Assembly: GCA_023428755.1 (NCBI GenBank)
Contig: JAEYWX010000025.1
Span: 1-64,000 of the forward strand
Length of the DNA: 64,000 bases
From: Bacteroidota bacterium
Lineage (GTDB): Bacteria; Bacteroidota; Bacteroidia; Chitinophagales; Chitinophagaceae
Reading direction: 5' to 3'
The notes under the pieces were generated by a model. It did no database searches. It was not told the origin of the DNA and saw nothing but the letters and a program-made list of their open reading frames with translations. Made by a program: the position numbers and the translations under genes. Position 1 is the first letter of the stretch, and each line of letters starts with the position of its first letter. Positions 55,443 to 64,000 of the stretch are shown here, piece by piece.

Positions 55443-55733
55443 TTAACCTCCTATTAAAACTGTTGGACAGCCAGCAACGATTGTTCCGCCATGTGCAGTC
55501 GTATCGCCCATGCGTGCTGCTGGCATTCCACCGATCATTACTGTTGCTGACCCTTTAATAATTGTATCGGGCGGACCAGTACAAACCAGCATATCTCCCA
55601 CTCTTGCTGCAGGCATTCCTGCAATCAATACAGTAGGGCAACCAGGAGGCATTACCGGCCCACCTACATGCGGTACTGTTCCGTTCACCATCGGGCAAAC
55701 ATGCATATCACCTACTCTTGCTGCCATTGACAT
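55443..55733 (-). CDS. PAAR-domain spike tip protein
   Basis: 96 residues, all PAAR: three repeats of the GCPTVLIAGMPAARVGD type with metal-binding His/Cys near VGDMHVCP and TTAHGG. The PAAR protein caps the VgrG-like spike and sharpens the tip. It sits next to the spike gene (5-base gap). Confidence 0.94.
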   Translation of the reverse strand: MSMAARVGDMHVCPMVNGTVPHVGGPVMPPGCPTVLIAGMPAARVGDMLVCTGPPDTIIKGSATVMIGGMPAARMGDTTAHGGTIVAGCPTVLIGG

Positions 55734-55738
55734 ACTGC

Positions 55739-57487
55739 TTAATTTATTTGTACAACCGAACCTTTTACTGTTGTTGATCCGCTTGATGATACTTCCATTG
55801 TTCCACTTGCATTGAGTTTACCGCTGGCACTTGCCTTTAGTTCAGCATTCAATGCTTCCATAGTTAAGTCAGTACCAGCTTTAATGTTGATTGCTTTCGA
55901 TGCTTCTATCGTAATACCATCTGCGTTCATCAAAAATTTATTTCCGTTTTCATCCGCTATCTGAATTTCACCTGCATCTTCATCCACAATAATTTTTTTA
56001 CCGGCAGGTGTTTCTGTTGTGAATGATTTCTTCTCATCATTCCATACCCATTTCATTTCACTGCGTGTTTGCAATCCTTTTTCATGATTATCGTTATTCT
56101 GCTGAAGTGGTGCTGCTTTTGCTGAACTATGCAGTCCTCCCAATATCACCGGATAGTTGGGATCTTCATTAAGAAAACCAACCAACACTTCATCACCTAC
56201 TTCAGGTCGAAAGAAAAAGCCTCGATTGTTTCCTGCATCAGGCATCATCATACGTGCCCACATACCTTCTTCCTGCATACTGACTGACGGCAATTTTATT
56301 TTCACTCTGAATTCATTCATCGGATCTTCCAGATCTGTAACAATGCCTGTATGCAATCCTTTAATTGCAGGGCCATAAGCAGCTGCAGGAAATGCACTGA
56401 TGGGCAATGTTGTTGCATAAGCATTGGCATCTAAACCAAATTGCGCAGTGGTGATCCAGCTTCCATCAAACAACTCATGACGAATACCACTGATAAATGC
56501 ATTGCTGCTGAAACGATCGCCTACACCGGAGATAGCAATCATTTGCCCGGGCTTGACATCAGCATAACCCTGAAACTTTGCACTGCCTCTTATTTTCGAT
56601 AATCGATTACGCACAAGTTGCGCATCGGCCCATTGCTGTAATTGCGGCTCAGGCAATGCACCTGCATGCTGAATAATTTGTTTGCTGTTGCCTGTTGCAG
56701 CAGCAATATCTTCGGGAGATAAATTACCGGCATTACTGATCGTTGCTGCACTTGCTTCCACATCTACCAATTCCTGGTCTGCAGGATTCCATGTTTGTGC
56801 ATGTACAGTTTCAAACTGGCAACGTGCATCTATCTCCGCATCCATTTCCAACATGGTTGCGCCGAACAATACACTCAACGTTTCAGTAGCTGTTAGATCA
56901 GGTTTCTTTGCAATGAGCTTCCCCTCTTCACAAAAACAGATCAGTCCGTTTGCTTCTGCACGTGTCATGATGAAATCCCAGTCGGTTGAATGGTACTGCA
57001 CAATTTCTTTTAATGTAGCTCCGGTACTTTCAACATCTGCCTCCAATCCTGCATCCTGGATAATTTCTTCCATCACCTGCTGATCACTTAACTCAGCAAA
57101 ATATTTGCTCTTTGCATAAGTGCTTAGTTTCACAAATGCATCTTTTGCTTCTACTTCCAGCACGGGAGAGCGTTCATTTCTTATTTTGATGGCTTGCTTT
57201 ACAACAATGCCTTTGAACAACAATTTTTCATCGGCTTCATAACCGGCCCACAGTTCAAGATTTTTTCCGGGTATAAACCACTGCTCATTGCTTGCAGGAA
57301 AATTTGATTGTGCCGCATCGCCATCATAAATGATCAACTTACAGGAAGGAATACGATACGCCTGTCGTTGTATCACCACTGAACTGATGTTAATGCTGCG
57401 TGGCACATTCTCACCTTCAATTTTTACAGTGAATGTAACAACATCAGTACCTGTTGAAGAAGATGGTATGGTACGGGTTTCACTCAT
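55739..57487 (-). CDS. VgrG-like spike protein (Afp8-like)
   Basis: 582 residues. A gp27-like N-terminal part (about 1-370) precedes a gp5-type OB-fold (LEDPMNEFRVKIKLPS, about 385-460) and a C-terminal triple-stranded beta-helix of short repeats ending STTVKGSVVQIN. It forms the central spike. It overlaps the LysM adaptor gene by ATGA. Confidence 0.9.
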   Translation of the reverse strand: MSETRTIPSSSTGTDVVTFTVKIEGENVPRSINISSVVIQRQAYRIPSCKLIIYDGDAAQSNFPASNEQWFIPGKNLELWAGYEADEKLLFKGIVVKQAIKIRNERSPVLEVEAKDAFVKLSTYAKSKYFAELSDQQVMEEIIQDAGLEADVESTGATLKEIVQYHSTDWDFIMTRAEANGLICFCEEGKLIAKKPDLTATETLSVLFGATMLEMDAEIDARCQFETVHAQTWNPADQELVDVEASAATISNAGNLSPEDIAAATGNSKQIIQHAGALPEPQLQQWADAQLVRNRLSKIRGSAKFQGYADVKPGQMIAISGVGDRFSSNAFISGIRHELFDGSWITTAQFGLDANAYATTLPISAFPAAAYGPAIKGLHTGIVTDLEDPMNEFRVKIKLPSVSMQEEGMWARMMMPDAGNNRGFFFRPEVGDEVLVGFLNEDPNYPVILGGLHSSAKAAPLQQNNDNHEKGLQTRSEMKWVWNDEKKSFTTETPAGKKIIVDEDAGEIQIADENGNKFLMNADGITIEASKAINIKAGTDLTMEALNAELKASASGKLNASGTMEVSSSGSTTVKGSVVQIN

Positions 57488-58206
57488 GCTTTTACTTTTT
57501 CAACTGGTGGAAAAAAAAGTTCCTGTCCCACTTTTATATCACGATAATGATTGAGTTGATTCACTGCTGCTACCTGTAAATACAAATTTTCATCACCATA
57601 AATTGTGTAGCACATGAATGGTAACGTATCACCATGCTTTACTCGACGCACATGCGTAAGATCGGGCGACTGTGCATTTTCTGCTGCTGTGCGCTGCACA
57701 TCTTCCACCGCACCCATGAACGAACATTTTGCAGATGCCCTGATAGGTGTACCATCGGGCTTGAACAATTTGTAAGTTATACTGAGGTTGGTCAACCGGC
57801 ATTTGAACAGCATTGTTCCCCAATAGATCTTAACATAGGGTGTTTCATGTGTGTCACCCACAAAATCGTACACTACTTTTTTTAATTTGTTGATGGTATC
57901 AACAATTGAATGAACAACCGTAACCACCGGCACGCCACTTTCTGCAGCCGGCACACCGTCACCATTCAACACACCTGTTGCATCAAACAAAAAATCAAAC
58001 TCAAGATTTTGTGGTCGGCTGCAACTGTAACGAGGTTGTGCTGCACTGGTTCCGCCAGCTTGTTGCTCCGTGTACTCAATAGTATGTGAAAGCGTATACG
58101 ATTCCGGATTCACCTGCACAGTAAATTCTCCGTCGGCCATTGCAGTGTTGAATTCTGCATCGGTGTACGCCTTCAATGTCATCTTCTGTAACTTACCAGG
58201 TATCAT
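57484..58206 (-). CDS. LysM-containing eCIS adaptor (Afp7-like)
   Basis: 240 residues. The N-terminal part (about 1-170) matches the CIS tube-spike adaptor family (TVQVNPESYTLSHTIEY, then LEFDFLFDATG). The C-terminal LysM domain (about 190-240) reads VKHGDTLPFMCYTIYGDENLYLQVA and NQLNHYRDIKVGQELFFP. In Afp/PVC particles this protein joins the tube to the spike. Confidence 0.9.
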   Translation of the reverse strand: MIPGKLQKMTLKAYTDAEFNTAMADGEFTVQVNPESYTLSHTIEYTEQQAGGTSAAQPRYSCSRPQNLEFDFLFDATGVLNGDGVPAAESGVPVVTVVHSIVDTINKLKKVVYDFVGDTHETPYVKIYWGTMLFKCRLTNLSITYKLFKPDGTPIRASAKCSFMGAVEDVQRTAAENAQSPDLTHVRRVKHGDTLPFMCYTIYGDENLYLQVAAVNQLNHYRDIKVGQELFFPPVEKVKA

Positions 58207-58207
58207 A

Positions 58208-58393
58208 CTATCGTTCTTCTTTTTCTTTTAAAATGCGTAATACTTCTTCCACACAAATTTTTACAAGTGATTCTTTTTTGCTTACCTCGTCTTTCTTTTC
58301 GCCTTCACTTCGCCCACGTTGCTCACGGCTTTCTTTATTACCGGTTTCATTTACATAAGCAGTGATCTGTATTTCATTAATAACGACTGGCAT
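58208..58393 (-). CDS. DUF5908 small eCIS protein
   Basis: 61 residues from ATG 58393 (the upstream in-frame ATG gives a longer form that overlaps the tube gene). Starts MPVVINEIQIT and ends CVEEVLRILKEKEER, the DUF5908 pattern. This family is encoded between tube and LysM genes in Bacteroidota eCIS. Role unknown; the middle is highly charged. Confidence 0.82.
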   Translation of the reverse strand: MPVVINEIQITAYVNETGNKESREQRGRSEGEKKDEVSKKESLVKICVEEVLRILKEKEER

Positions 58394-58397
58394 AGGT

Positions 58398-58844
58398 TTA
58401 ACGGTTAATGGGTGAAAAATAAGCACAGCTTAGTACCAATGTTTCCACTACCACTTCGCTGTTATTTGCATTGAACGATGATAACTCCCATTTGGTTGGA
58501 ATACTGTTGTACACACGCCACATGTAAACAGGTGCATGTATTTCGTTGAGTAAGCTGATGGTTAAATTCAACGGGCGGAATTCTAAATTCTCCATTGCAT
58601 TTTTTACCCAACGGTAGAGTTCAGAATATTCAAACAAACCACGCTTCAAAGTAATATCGCTGAAGTTGGCTCTCGTTGGCAGCTTATGCGAAAAACGATT
58701 TTCACCTCCTTCATTCACTGACTCAGTTCCCATACTTACACTCAAACCAGCCACTTCCTGGAAACGTACATCAACAGGCGATTGTGGAAATAACTCAAAG
58801 GTTACCAGGAAATGAAAACCGGTAAGCGGATATTCAAACGGCAT
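58398..58844 (-). CDS. eCIS tube protein, second copy (Afp5-like)
   Basis: 148 residues of the phage T4 gp19-type tube family: YPLTGFHFLVTFE, EVAGLSVSM, GRL-like HKLPTRANFSDITLKRGLF and NLTISLLNEIHAPVYMWRVYN. It is probably the tube-initiator or baseplate-end ring, since the first copy is likely the main tube. 8-base gap to the first tube gene. Confidence 0.9.
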   Translation of the reverse strand: MPFEYPLTGFHFLVTFELFPQSPVDVRFQEVAGLSVSMGTESVNEGGENRFSHKLPTRANFSDITLKRGLFEYSELYRWVKNAMENLEFRPLNLTISLLNEIHAPVYMWRVYNSIPTKWELSSFNANNSEVVVETLVLSCAYFSPINR

Positions 58845-58852
58845 ACTCTTGT

Positions 58853-59284
58853 TTATGGAAGTTCAATAACCAACCCTTCGTGTGCGAGTTCCATTGTTTC
58901 AATGGCTACTTCGTTTCCGTCGGCTTTCAGATCAGATGATTGCACTTTCACCGGAAATGCATTTTTTATTTTCCATACCATTACCGGCTCATGTTGCTCG
59001 TTGAGCAAAGAAATCACCAAGTCTCTGCGTTCAATTTTATTCATCTGCACCGTGTTGAGCCATGCATAATATTCATTGTCGCTTTCAAACGTACCACGCT
59101 TGAGTGTAACGTTTGAAAATTTTTGCAACCCCGGCATTTTAATTTTTGAATATTCAGGACTTGCACCATCACGGTATTCAATTACATCCAGACTTTTATC
59201 TAAGCCTGTAATTTCTGTAAACCCGATACGGGTACCGCCCCATTCAACCCTGAAATGAAATTTTGATAAAGGATAATTTGCCAT
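58853..59284 (-). CDS. eCIS main tube protein (Afp1/Pvc1-like)
   Basis: 143 residues of the gp19-type inner tube: YPLSKFHFRVEWGGTRIGFTEITGLD, MPGLQKFSNVTLKRGTFE and RDLVISLLNEQHEPVMVW. It stacks hexameric rings through the sheath. It lies right after the sheath gene, the usual order for the main tube. Confidence 0.92.
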   Translation of the reverse strand: MANYPLSKFHFRVEWGGTRIGFTEITGLDKSLDVIEYRDGASPEYSKIKMPGLQKFSNVTLKRGTFESDNEYYAWLNTVQMNKIERRDLVISLLNEQHEPVMVWKIKNAFPVKVQSSDLKADGNEVAIETMELAHEGLVIELP

Positions 59285-59324
59285 ACAATTCGTTTTGTTG
59301 TGATTAATGTGATGTCAGTACAGA

Positions 59325-61283
59325 TCAGGATTCCTGCATTTTGTGTGAGAAACGAAGGATGATAAACTCAGCCGGACGAACAGCTGCCATACCGATCTCT
59401 ACATTCATCTTTCCTTCAAGAATATCCTGCGCCGTCATAGTAGCACCCAAGCCACAGGCAACATAAAATGCATGTTCAGGTTTTGCGCCGGCCAATGCAC
59501 CTTGTCTCCACAACACAGTGAGGTAATTGGAGATCATAGCTTTTACTTTGATCCATGTGTTTGCATCGTTCGGCTCAAACACAAATTGCTCGGTTGCTTT
59601 TTTCACACTTTCTTCTACCATGTTGAACAATCGACGTACAGAAACATAGCGCCATTCGTTATCGTTACCGGCCAATGTTCTTGCACCATACACCAATGTT
59701 CCTTTGCCCGTGAATGCACGAATAGCATTGATGGATTTACCTGCCGTTACATCAATATTCAATGCATCTAATTGTCCTGCATTAAATGTTGTTGCCGGTC
59801 CGATAATGCCACTGATACTTACATTGGCTGGCGCTTTCCATACACCACGTGTACGGTCAACAAATGCGTAGATACCTGTTACCGAACCTGAAGGCGGCAG
59901 AATGGTTTTTGTATTTTGAATACCATCAAGTATTGCTTTATACGCAGGGAAAATAATAGCCAAGCCTTTATCGGCTTCCAGTTCAGTTTGCGCTGCTGTT
60001 TTTACGATTGCACTGGAGAAATAACTGTTGATAAAATTAAACTCTGTACGCAGCAACGGAATAATACTCCTGATCATGGCTGCATCATCAGCGCCACTCA
60101 TCACGTTCAATGAACCAGGAGGCGCAGAGAAAATAGTTGTCCAGTTTGCATGAGATGGTGAAGAAACAGAATGCTGAATTGTATAAGAACCTGTTAGCTC
60201 TGCATCTGCTTCCACTTCATAGCTAATGATCTTTGAATAAGAAGCAACCAGCGAAGAGATGGTAGTTTCAAAACCGGGTTTTAGATTGCTGCTCACAGCA
60301 TCACTTGTAGCTCCTGCCAGTTTATCTACTTCACGGGCGATGTCAAACAGAAAGTCCATTACAGCTTCCAGGTTGGCTGGATTAGGTGTACCCGACAAAG
60401 CATTTTCCAAAACAGTATAGCGTGCTGCTAATGTTGCAGAAGATCCTCGCAATGCAGTTACAGACGCACCTACTTTTTCATTATCAGTAATGAGTGCTTC
60501 TACTTTTGCAATCTGAGTTGTTACAACTGCGTCTGAACCGCTGTACAACTGGCTTAATGTAACATTCACTCCTTCCCGCTGAAAACGATTCGGGAACGAA
60601 CTGTTGTTCATAAAATCGCTGTACTTGATCTGACGGGGAAGAATCACTTCGAGCCAAGGCGTGTATGCAGCACCATATTTGAGATTGTTGATGCCGATTC
60701 CGCTCCGGAATGCATCTCCTTTGTAATCATTATTCTTTACATCCATCACTACAAACCTGTCTTTCAGGTTTTCGCATTGCATTAATGCTTCCTGGTACAC
60801 TTCGTAATAATCATTACCATTTGTGAGCAAGGAATTGTCAGGAAAGATGAGCAAGGTTGGCTCATCTACTTTCTCAATTACTTTCAAACCTTTACCATCA
60901 TCGAGGAAATCGTTTTTTGATTTTGGATCGGTGTACAGCCCAACAGAAACAATGTAACAATCTCCACCGCCATTTTTAAAAAACATGCGTAGCGAATCGT
61001 ACATAAACACCGACTGGCTGATGTTGGCCGATTTAAAATTATTCAATGCATCAACAGCTACGTTTGTAATTGCCAGCGAAGGAGCCCCACCGAAATACGT
61101 CTCGTAATCGAGCAGACTGCTGATCTTTACTGCTTTGTTTTTCAGATCGCCGGGACCATACTCATCTGCTCTTGCAGTGTAACCAATAAAAGCAGGAATT
61201 GCGGTTTCAACCTGTGCTATGGAAGGAGGAAATTTCGGAACCTCTTCTATGTAAACACCGGGAGTTTTTACTGTTAATGCCAT
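59325..61283 (-). CDS. eCIS contractile sheath protein
   Basis: 652 residues from ATG 61283 (TTG 61292 is less likely). Begins MALTVKTPGVYIEEVPKFPP, the sheath-family N-terminus, and ends with the C-terminal core RPAEFIILRFSHKMQES. AEFIILR is conserved in phage and eCIS sheaths. A variable middle (about 270-440) probably forms the outer surface. It is the only sheath gene here, unlike the three of Afp. Confidence 0.94.
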   Translation of the reverse strand: MALTVKTPGVYIEEVPKFPPSIAQVETAIPAFIGYTARADEYGPGDLKNKAVKISSLLDYETYFGGAPSLAITNVAVDALNNFKSANISQSVFMYDSLRMFFKNGGGDCYIVSVGLYTDPKSKNDFLDDGKGLKVIEKVDEPTLLIFPDNSLLTNGNDYYEVYQEALMQCENLKDRFVVMDVKNNDYKGDAFRSGIGINNLKYGAAYTPWLEVILPRQIKYSDFMNNSSFPNRFQREGVNVTLSQLYSGSDAVVTTQIAKVEALITDNEKVGASVTALRGSSATLAARYTVLENALSGTPNPANLEAVMDFLFDIAREVDKLAGATSDAVSSNLKPGFETTISSLVASYSKIISYEVEADAELTGSYTIQHSVSSPSHANWTTIFSAPPGSLNVMSGADDAAMIRSIIPLLRTEFNFINSYFSSAIVKTAAQTELEADKGLAIIFPAYKAILDGIQNTKTILPPSGSVTGIYAFVDRTRGVWKAPANVSISGIIGPATTFNAGQLDALNIDVTAGKSINAIRAFTGKGTLVYGARTLAGNDNEWRYVSVRRLFNMVEESVKKATEQFVFEPNDANTWIKVKAMISNYLTVLWRQGALAGAKPEHAFYVACGLGATMTAQDILEGKMNVEIGMAAVRPAEFIILRFSHKMQES

Positions 61284-61307
61284 AGTTGACAATGTTTAGA
61301 ATGATGA

Positions 61308-62498
61308 TTAATGATTTAAATAAATTGATGAACAAGTATAGATATCACTGCCCTGTTGCAACTGACTGAGCCATGCTGCGGTTGCATTGGGCAATGGACT
61401 AATATTGCCATGTATTGCTGAAGTGAACGATAATGTTTTGATCGGCACTTCGCTCAATGGAAATGGAGTGGTGCTGATGAACTCTAACTGATTCGCAGCA
61501 TTTGAAAAGCTGAGAGCGGCTGCTGAATCCTGTACCGATGTGACATCGTTTGTTTTAGCAACGTATTTAATCAATACAGAGCGGTTGCAGAAACGCAGGC
61601 TGAACATTCTGTCAACTGCTTTACCATTATCAAGCAATGAGAAAGCGGATGCAGTCCCAACCTTATTGTGAAGTTCAACTATTGCAACAGGGGTTTCAAC
61701 CATACCCGCATCCTTCACTACAATAAAAGATGATTCGCCGTTTACTTCGATGCGATACTTGCCAGCATCCAATCCCTGCAAACTCACATTAACAATTTTT
61801 CTTGCTGTTTCAAATTTTTGAACAACTACAGCCTTCGCTTCTTGATGAAACAATCCTGTGTGTACATCCAAAGCAAAATGCCTGATCACAAATTCTTTTG
61901 CCGGAACCGCAACTGTATACGGATAAATGCCTGCATACACAGATGCTGCATCCTGCTCCGCTATAAACTGCCGCTTACCTCTTTTGCGCCAAAAAGATGC
62001 ATCACTGATCATTGTTCCGTTGCTGGTTGTTTTTAAACATTCATAAATGTCTGTTCCATCAGTTACCAAGCGGCCGGGCTTGTAAATGGTTGCTGCAACA
62101 TGAGCTGCCGCCGACTTCGATAAATACAACCGGTTGATTGTGCCAGATGGAAGCACAGGTTCAGTAAAGGCGTTGTTTGAAAAATTTGACAGCCAGTTTG
62201 TTTCTGTTTTAGCGGCTTTGTAATTTGAATGGGTAATGTTATCGAACATTCCATTTTCTGCCACGATGTAAAACACAAACCGAAGATCATCGGGCCATTG
62301 TTTTACAGGCTCGCCTGCGCTATTTGTTTTCACAGCAACAATCAACTGATGGTCGAGCTGCTTCCACTTGATATCGTAATTACGAAATAGTTTTTCAGTT
62401 GCTGCCGATGGTTTGATCAACAGGTTCTTTGCTTTTGCTTCACGATAATAATCATGCAGCATCTCTACCCTGAAAACTATTTTGTAACTGCTGTTCAT
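61308..62498 (-). CDS. eCIS-linked protein with carbohydrate-binding-module-like segment; possible cap component
   Basis: 396 residues of no family I can name. It overlaps DUF4255 by ATGA and precedes the sheath by 24 bases, the place where some Bacteroidota eCIS encode a cap or adaptor protein. Residues 137-175 read AATIYKPGRLVTDGTDIYEC and end in FWRKRG, resembling the Y..G..V..G..Y...W pattern of CBM5/12 chitin-binding modules. The C-terminal part is beta-rich. Assignment as cap or surface adhesin is inferred. Confidence 0.7.
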   Translation of the reverse strand: MNSSYKIVFRVEMLHDYYREAKAKNLLIKPSAATEKLFRNYDIKWKQLDHQLIVAVKTNSAGEPVKQWPDDLRFVFYIVAENGMFDNITHSNYKAAKTETNWLSNFSNNAFTEPVLPSGTINRLYLSKSAAAHVAATIYKPGRLVTDGTDIYECLKTTSNGTMISDASFWRKRGKRQFIAEQDAASVYAGIYPYTVAVPAKEFVIRHFALDVHTGLFHQEAKAVVVQKFETARKIVNVSLQGLDAGKYRIEVNGESSFIVVKDAGMVETPVAIVELHNKVGTASAFSLLDNGKAVDRMFSLRFCNRSVLIKYVAKTNDVTSVQDSAAALSFSNAANQLEFISTTPFPLSEVPIKTLSFTSAIHGNISPLPNATAAWLSQLQQGSDIYTCSSIYLNH

Positions 62499-63097
62499 AT
62501 GACCGTTGGCATTTTGTCTTTTGTATTTGTTTCTATTTCCAGAATAATCCCACCACTATTCTGTACAAACCTGTCGTCAATTACTACCTGTCTTATTTTA
62601 TACATGACTGATGGTAAATACTTTCCACCGAGACTTGCCCACAAATGATTCACCTGCTCGAAATTGAGTGTAACCAACTCACTGCTGATCTGCTGAACAG
62701 GCTGCATGTTATCTGTAAATAAACCGGGACTGTTTTGTGCTGTGAAAATATTTTTATGCTGGAAGAACTGCATCACATAAGAGAGATACAATAATGCATC
62801 ATCCGAATAATCACGGTTAACAGAAAACAACACATATAAATTCACAAGAACCGGAGGATTTTTATACTCCACTCCTGTTCCTGTAGGTGACGGAAAACTA
62901 TTGGATGGATGTTTACTGATTCGATCCTCTTCAATATTTACTAACGACATTACGATCTTGGATGTAACTGCACTCAGTTCATCTGCTTTTGCAATATTGG
63001 CTGCCACCACGATTCCCGAAGGAGTTGCAGCGCCATTCCGAAGCATAATAAACCTGTTCAGCTCTTCTGTGAAGAACCGAAATACATGTTGTATCAA
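62495..63097 (-). CDS. DUF4255 (Pvc16-like) tail terminator
   Basis: 200 residues from TTG 63097; the first ATG is 18 codons inside the conserved N-terminus (MIQHVFRFFTEELNRF), so TTG is preferred. Family motifs include SLVNIEEDR, KNPPVLVNLYVLFSVN, YLSYVMQFFQ and FEQVNHLWASLGGKYLPSVMYKIR. The Afp16/Pvc16 family caps the end of the tube and sheath and fixes their length. It is the first gene of the eCIS cluster, so the promoter must lie just upstream. Confidence 0.9.
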   Translation of the reverse strand: MIQHVFRFFTEELNRFIMLRNGAATPSGIVVAANIAKADELSAVTSKIVMSLVNIEEDRISKHPSNSFPSPTGTGVEYKNPPVLVNLYVLFSVNRDYSDDALLYLSYVMQFFQHKNIFTAQNSPGLFTDNMQPVQQISSELVTLNFEQVNHLWASLGGKYLPSVMYKIRQVVIDDRFVQNSGGIILEIETNTKDKMPTVI

Positions 63098-63516
63098 GTT
63101 TCAACATTTAAAAGTTAAAGACTCCTGTTTACAACGGATGTGGGTAATACTGTTTAGGTAGGGAAGATTAAATGAAGGTTTTGCAATGGGTGATTTCACT
63201 CACAGGTCATTCGAATGCTAATATTGAAAGTTTTTTATTCATTGTCAATACCGCAAAGAGGTATTTTTTTGGTTTCTATAAATCGATCCATAAAATAATG
63301 ATATTTCGATAGAGAGCATTTTACTGAAACACAATCCTGTATTCGTTTTCATTCGAATTAGATAGTTGATTAAATCTCTTTATTATTTAATTGTTAGATC
63401 AAAAAAAATATAAAAAAAGAATATTCTACAGGAAACTTTCGGACGAATTCAGTAAAATTACTAAAACAAAAGAACCACTGCAGCCCGATTCATATTCAAA
63501 CAAAAACACATCAAGT
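63098..63516. promoter_or_regulatory. eCIS and deiodinase promoter region, no gene
   Basis: This 419-base A/T-rich gap separates the eCIS and the plus-strand nitroreductase and should carry both promoters. CATTCGAATG (63208-63217) is a perfect 10-base palindrome, and CATTCGAAT recurs at 63350-63358; the pair may be a regulator site. AATACC/GGTATT with a 7-base loop and a T run (63247-63270) is hairpin-like, but its strand and role are unclear. No ORF of coding character was seen. Confidence 0.5.
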
Positions 63517-64000
63517 ATGACAAAACATTTTAACGGCTATCCATTTAATAGATATAGCAAAGTCACATTTCCTGAAGCGGAGATGAAAACAAAAACATTC
63601 TCCTTTTATCAATGGATGGATGAACGTAGAACATGCCGTGATTTTTCAGATAAACCTGTTTCAAAAGAAGTAATTGAAAATTTTCTTCTTACAGCATCAA
63701 CGGCTCCATCCGGTGCTCATAAACAACCCTGGACATTTTGCGTGGTTCGTGATGCACAACTAAAACAACAAATTCGCATTGCGGCTGAAGAAGAAGAGAA
63801 AGAAAGTTATGATGGAAGAATGAGTGAAGAATGGATGAAAGACCTCGCTCCACTCCAAACAACCTGGCAGAAACCTTTTCTTGAAACTGCTCCCTATTTA
63901 ATTATTGTTTTTAGCAGAAGCTATGAGTTTGAAGAGAACGGCCATAAACACCAGAATTATTATGTAAAAGAAAGTGTAGGAATTGCCTGTGGATTTTTAC
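63517..64000 (+). CDS. Iodotyrosine deiodinase-like nitroreductase (truncated by window end)
   Basis: 161 codons are visible from ATG 63517; the gene runs off the window. The FMN-binding nitroreductase fold is clear: RRTCRDF, then TAPSGAHKQPWTF, and an EEEEKESY...W..DL helix and SVGIACGFL. These match the iodotyrosine deiodinase subfamily closely (the animal enzyme has RRSVRF, TAPSGAHTEPWTF and SIACG). The lid helix with Glu/Tyr/Lys residues that contact the substrate zwitterion (EE..SY, W..K) is present in part. Bacterial homologs are known. No signal peptide; the C-terminal part is unseen. Confidence 0.87.
   Translation, partial: MTKHFNGYPFNRYSKVTFPEAEMKTKTFSFYQWMDERRTCRDFSDKPVSKEVIENFLLTASTAPSGAHKQPWTFCVVRDAQLKQQIRIAAEEEEKESYDGRMSEEWMKDLAPLQTTWQKPFLETAPYLIIVFSRSYEFEENGHKHQNYYVKESVGIACGFL

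Noticed and set aside
55443..55733. Plus-strand ORF over the PAAR gene
   Set aside because: The PAAR repeats on the minus strand are unambiguous; the plus frame is an antisense artefact of the repeat.
36263..63097. The cluster as a prophage or a type VI secretion system
   Set aside because: No terminase, portal, capsid or integrase is present. No TssJLM membrane complex or ClpV is present; the AAA ATPase is of the Afp15 type.

Overview
The window is a Bacteroidota chromosome segment, most likely from the family Chitinophagaceae. The phylum is well supported by several Bacteroidota-type families: the type IX secretion / gliding protein PorW (SprE), a DUF4954 left-handed beta-helix protein, the HYC_CC_PP family, a Porin_10-type porin, a TonB-dependent receptor with a carboxypeptidase-regulatory-like N-terminus, and a Tgt that lacks the usual zinc cysteines. 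Shine-Dalgarno sequences are scarce. The family assignment is an inference from overall gene content. No rRNA, tRNA, CRISPR array, insertion sequence or integrase was seen.

Layout. (1) 139-7163, minus strand: a metal-handling envelope group. It holds a TonB receptor with a DtxR-like operator at its start, a small beta-barrel protein, two secreted heavy-metal-associated (HMA) domain proteins (one with an 18-cysteine metallothionein-like tail), an HYC_CC_PP protein and a porin. (2) 7234-36191: mostly housekeeping genes on both strands. These are purine nucleoside phosphorylase, sucC, an acetyltransferase, a cysteine-peptidase-like lipoprotein, an SprT-like protein, an AtpZ/bactofilin cluster, porW, a class A penicillin-binding protein, glmS, DUF4954, citrate synthase, an LptF/LptG permease, tgt, a YozG/DUF2975-type regulatory pair, a methyltransferase, a glycosyltransferase overlapping rsmG, an orphan LuxR-type response regulator and an M1 aminopeptidase. 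Short dispersed repeats sit in many of the intergenic gaps, often right at stop codons. (3) 36263-63097, minus strand: a complete-looking extracellular contractile injection system (eCIS, related to the Afp/PVC/AlgoCIS particles). (4) 63517 to the window end, plus strand: a truncated iodotyrosine-deiodinase-like nitroreductase.

The eCIS reads, in transcription order, as: DUF4255 tail terminator, a cap-like protein with a carbohydrate-binding-module-like segment, one sheath, two tube proteins, a DUF5908 peptide, a LysM tube-spike adaptor, a VgrG-like spike, a PAAR tip, a gp25-like baseplate protein, two large baseplate proteins, a large protein with a coiled-coil tail, a tape-measure-family protein, a peptidoglycan-binding/CHAP lysin, a 1722-residue multidomain protein (DUF4157, CHAP-like, hydrophobic helices, nuclease-like C-terminus), a second DUF4157 protein with an extra HExxH motif, and an AAA ATPase. 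The structural genes are packed with ATGA overlaps or gaps of a few bases. The payload genes follow at the 3' end, before the ATPase. The most interesting material is this payload module and the Cys-rich HMA protein.
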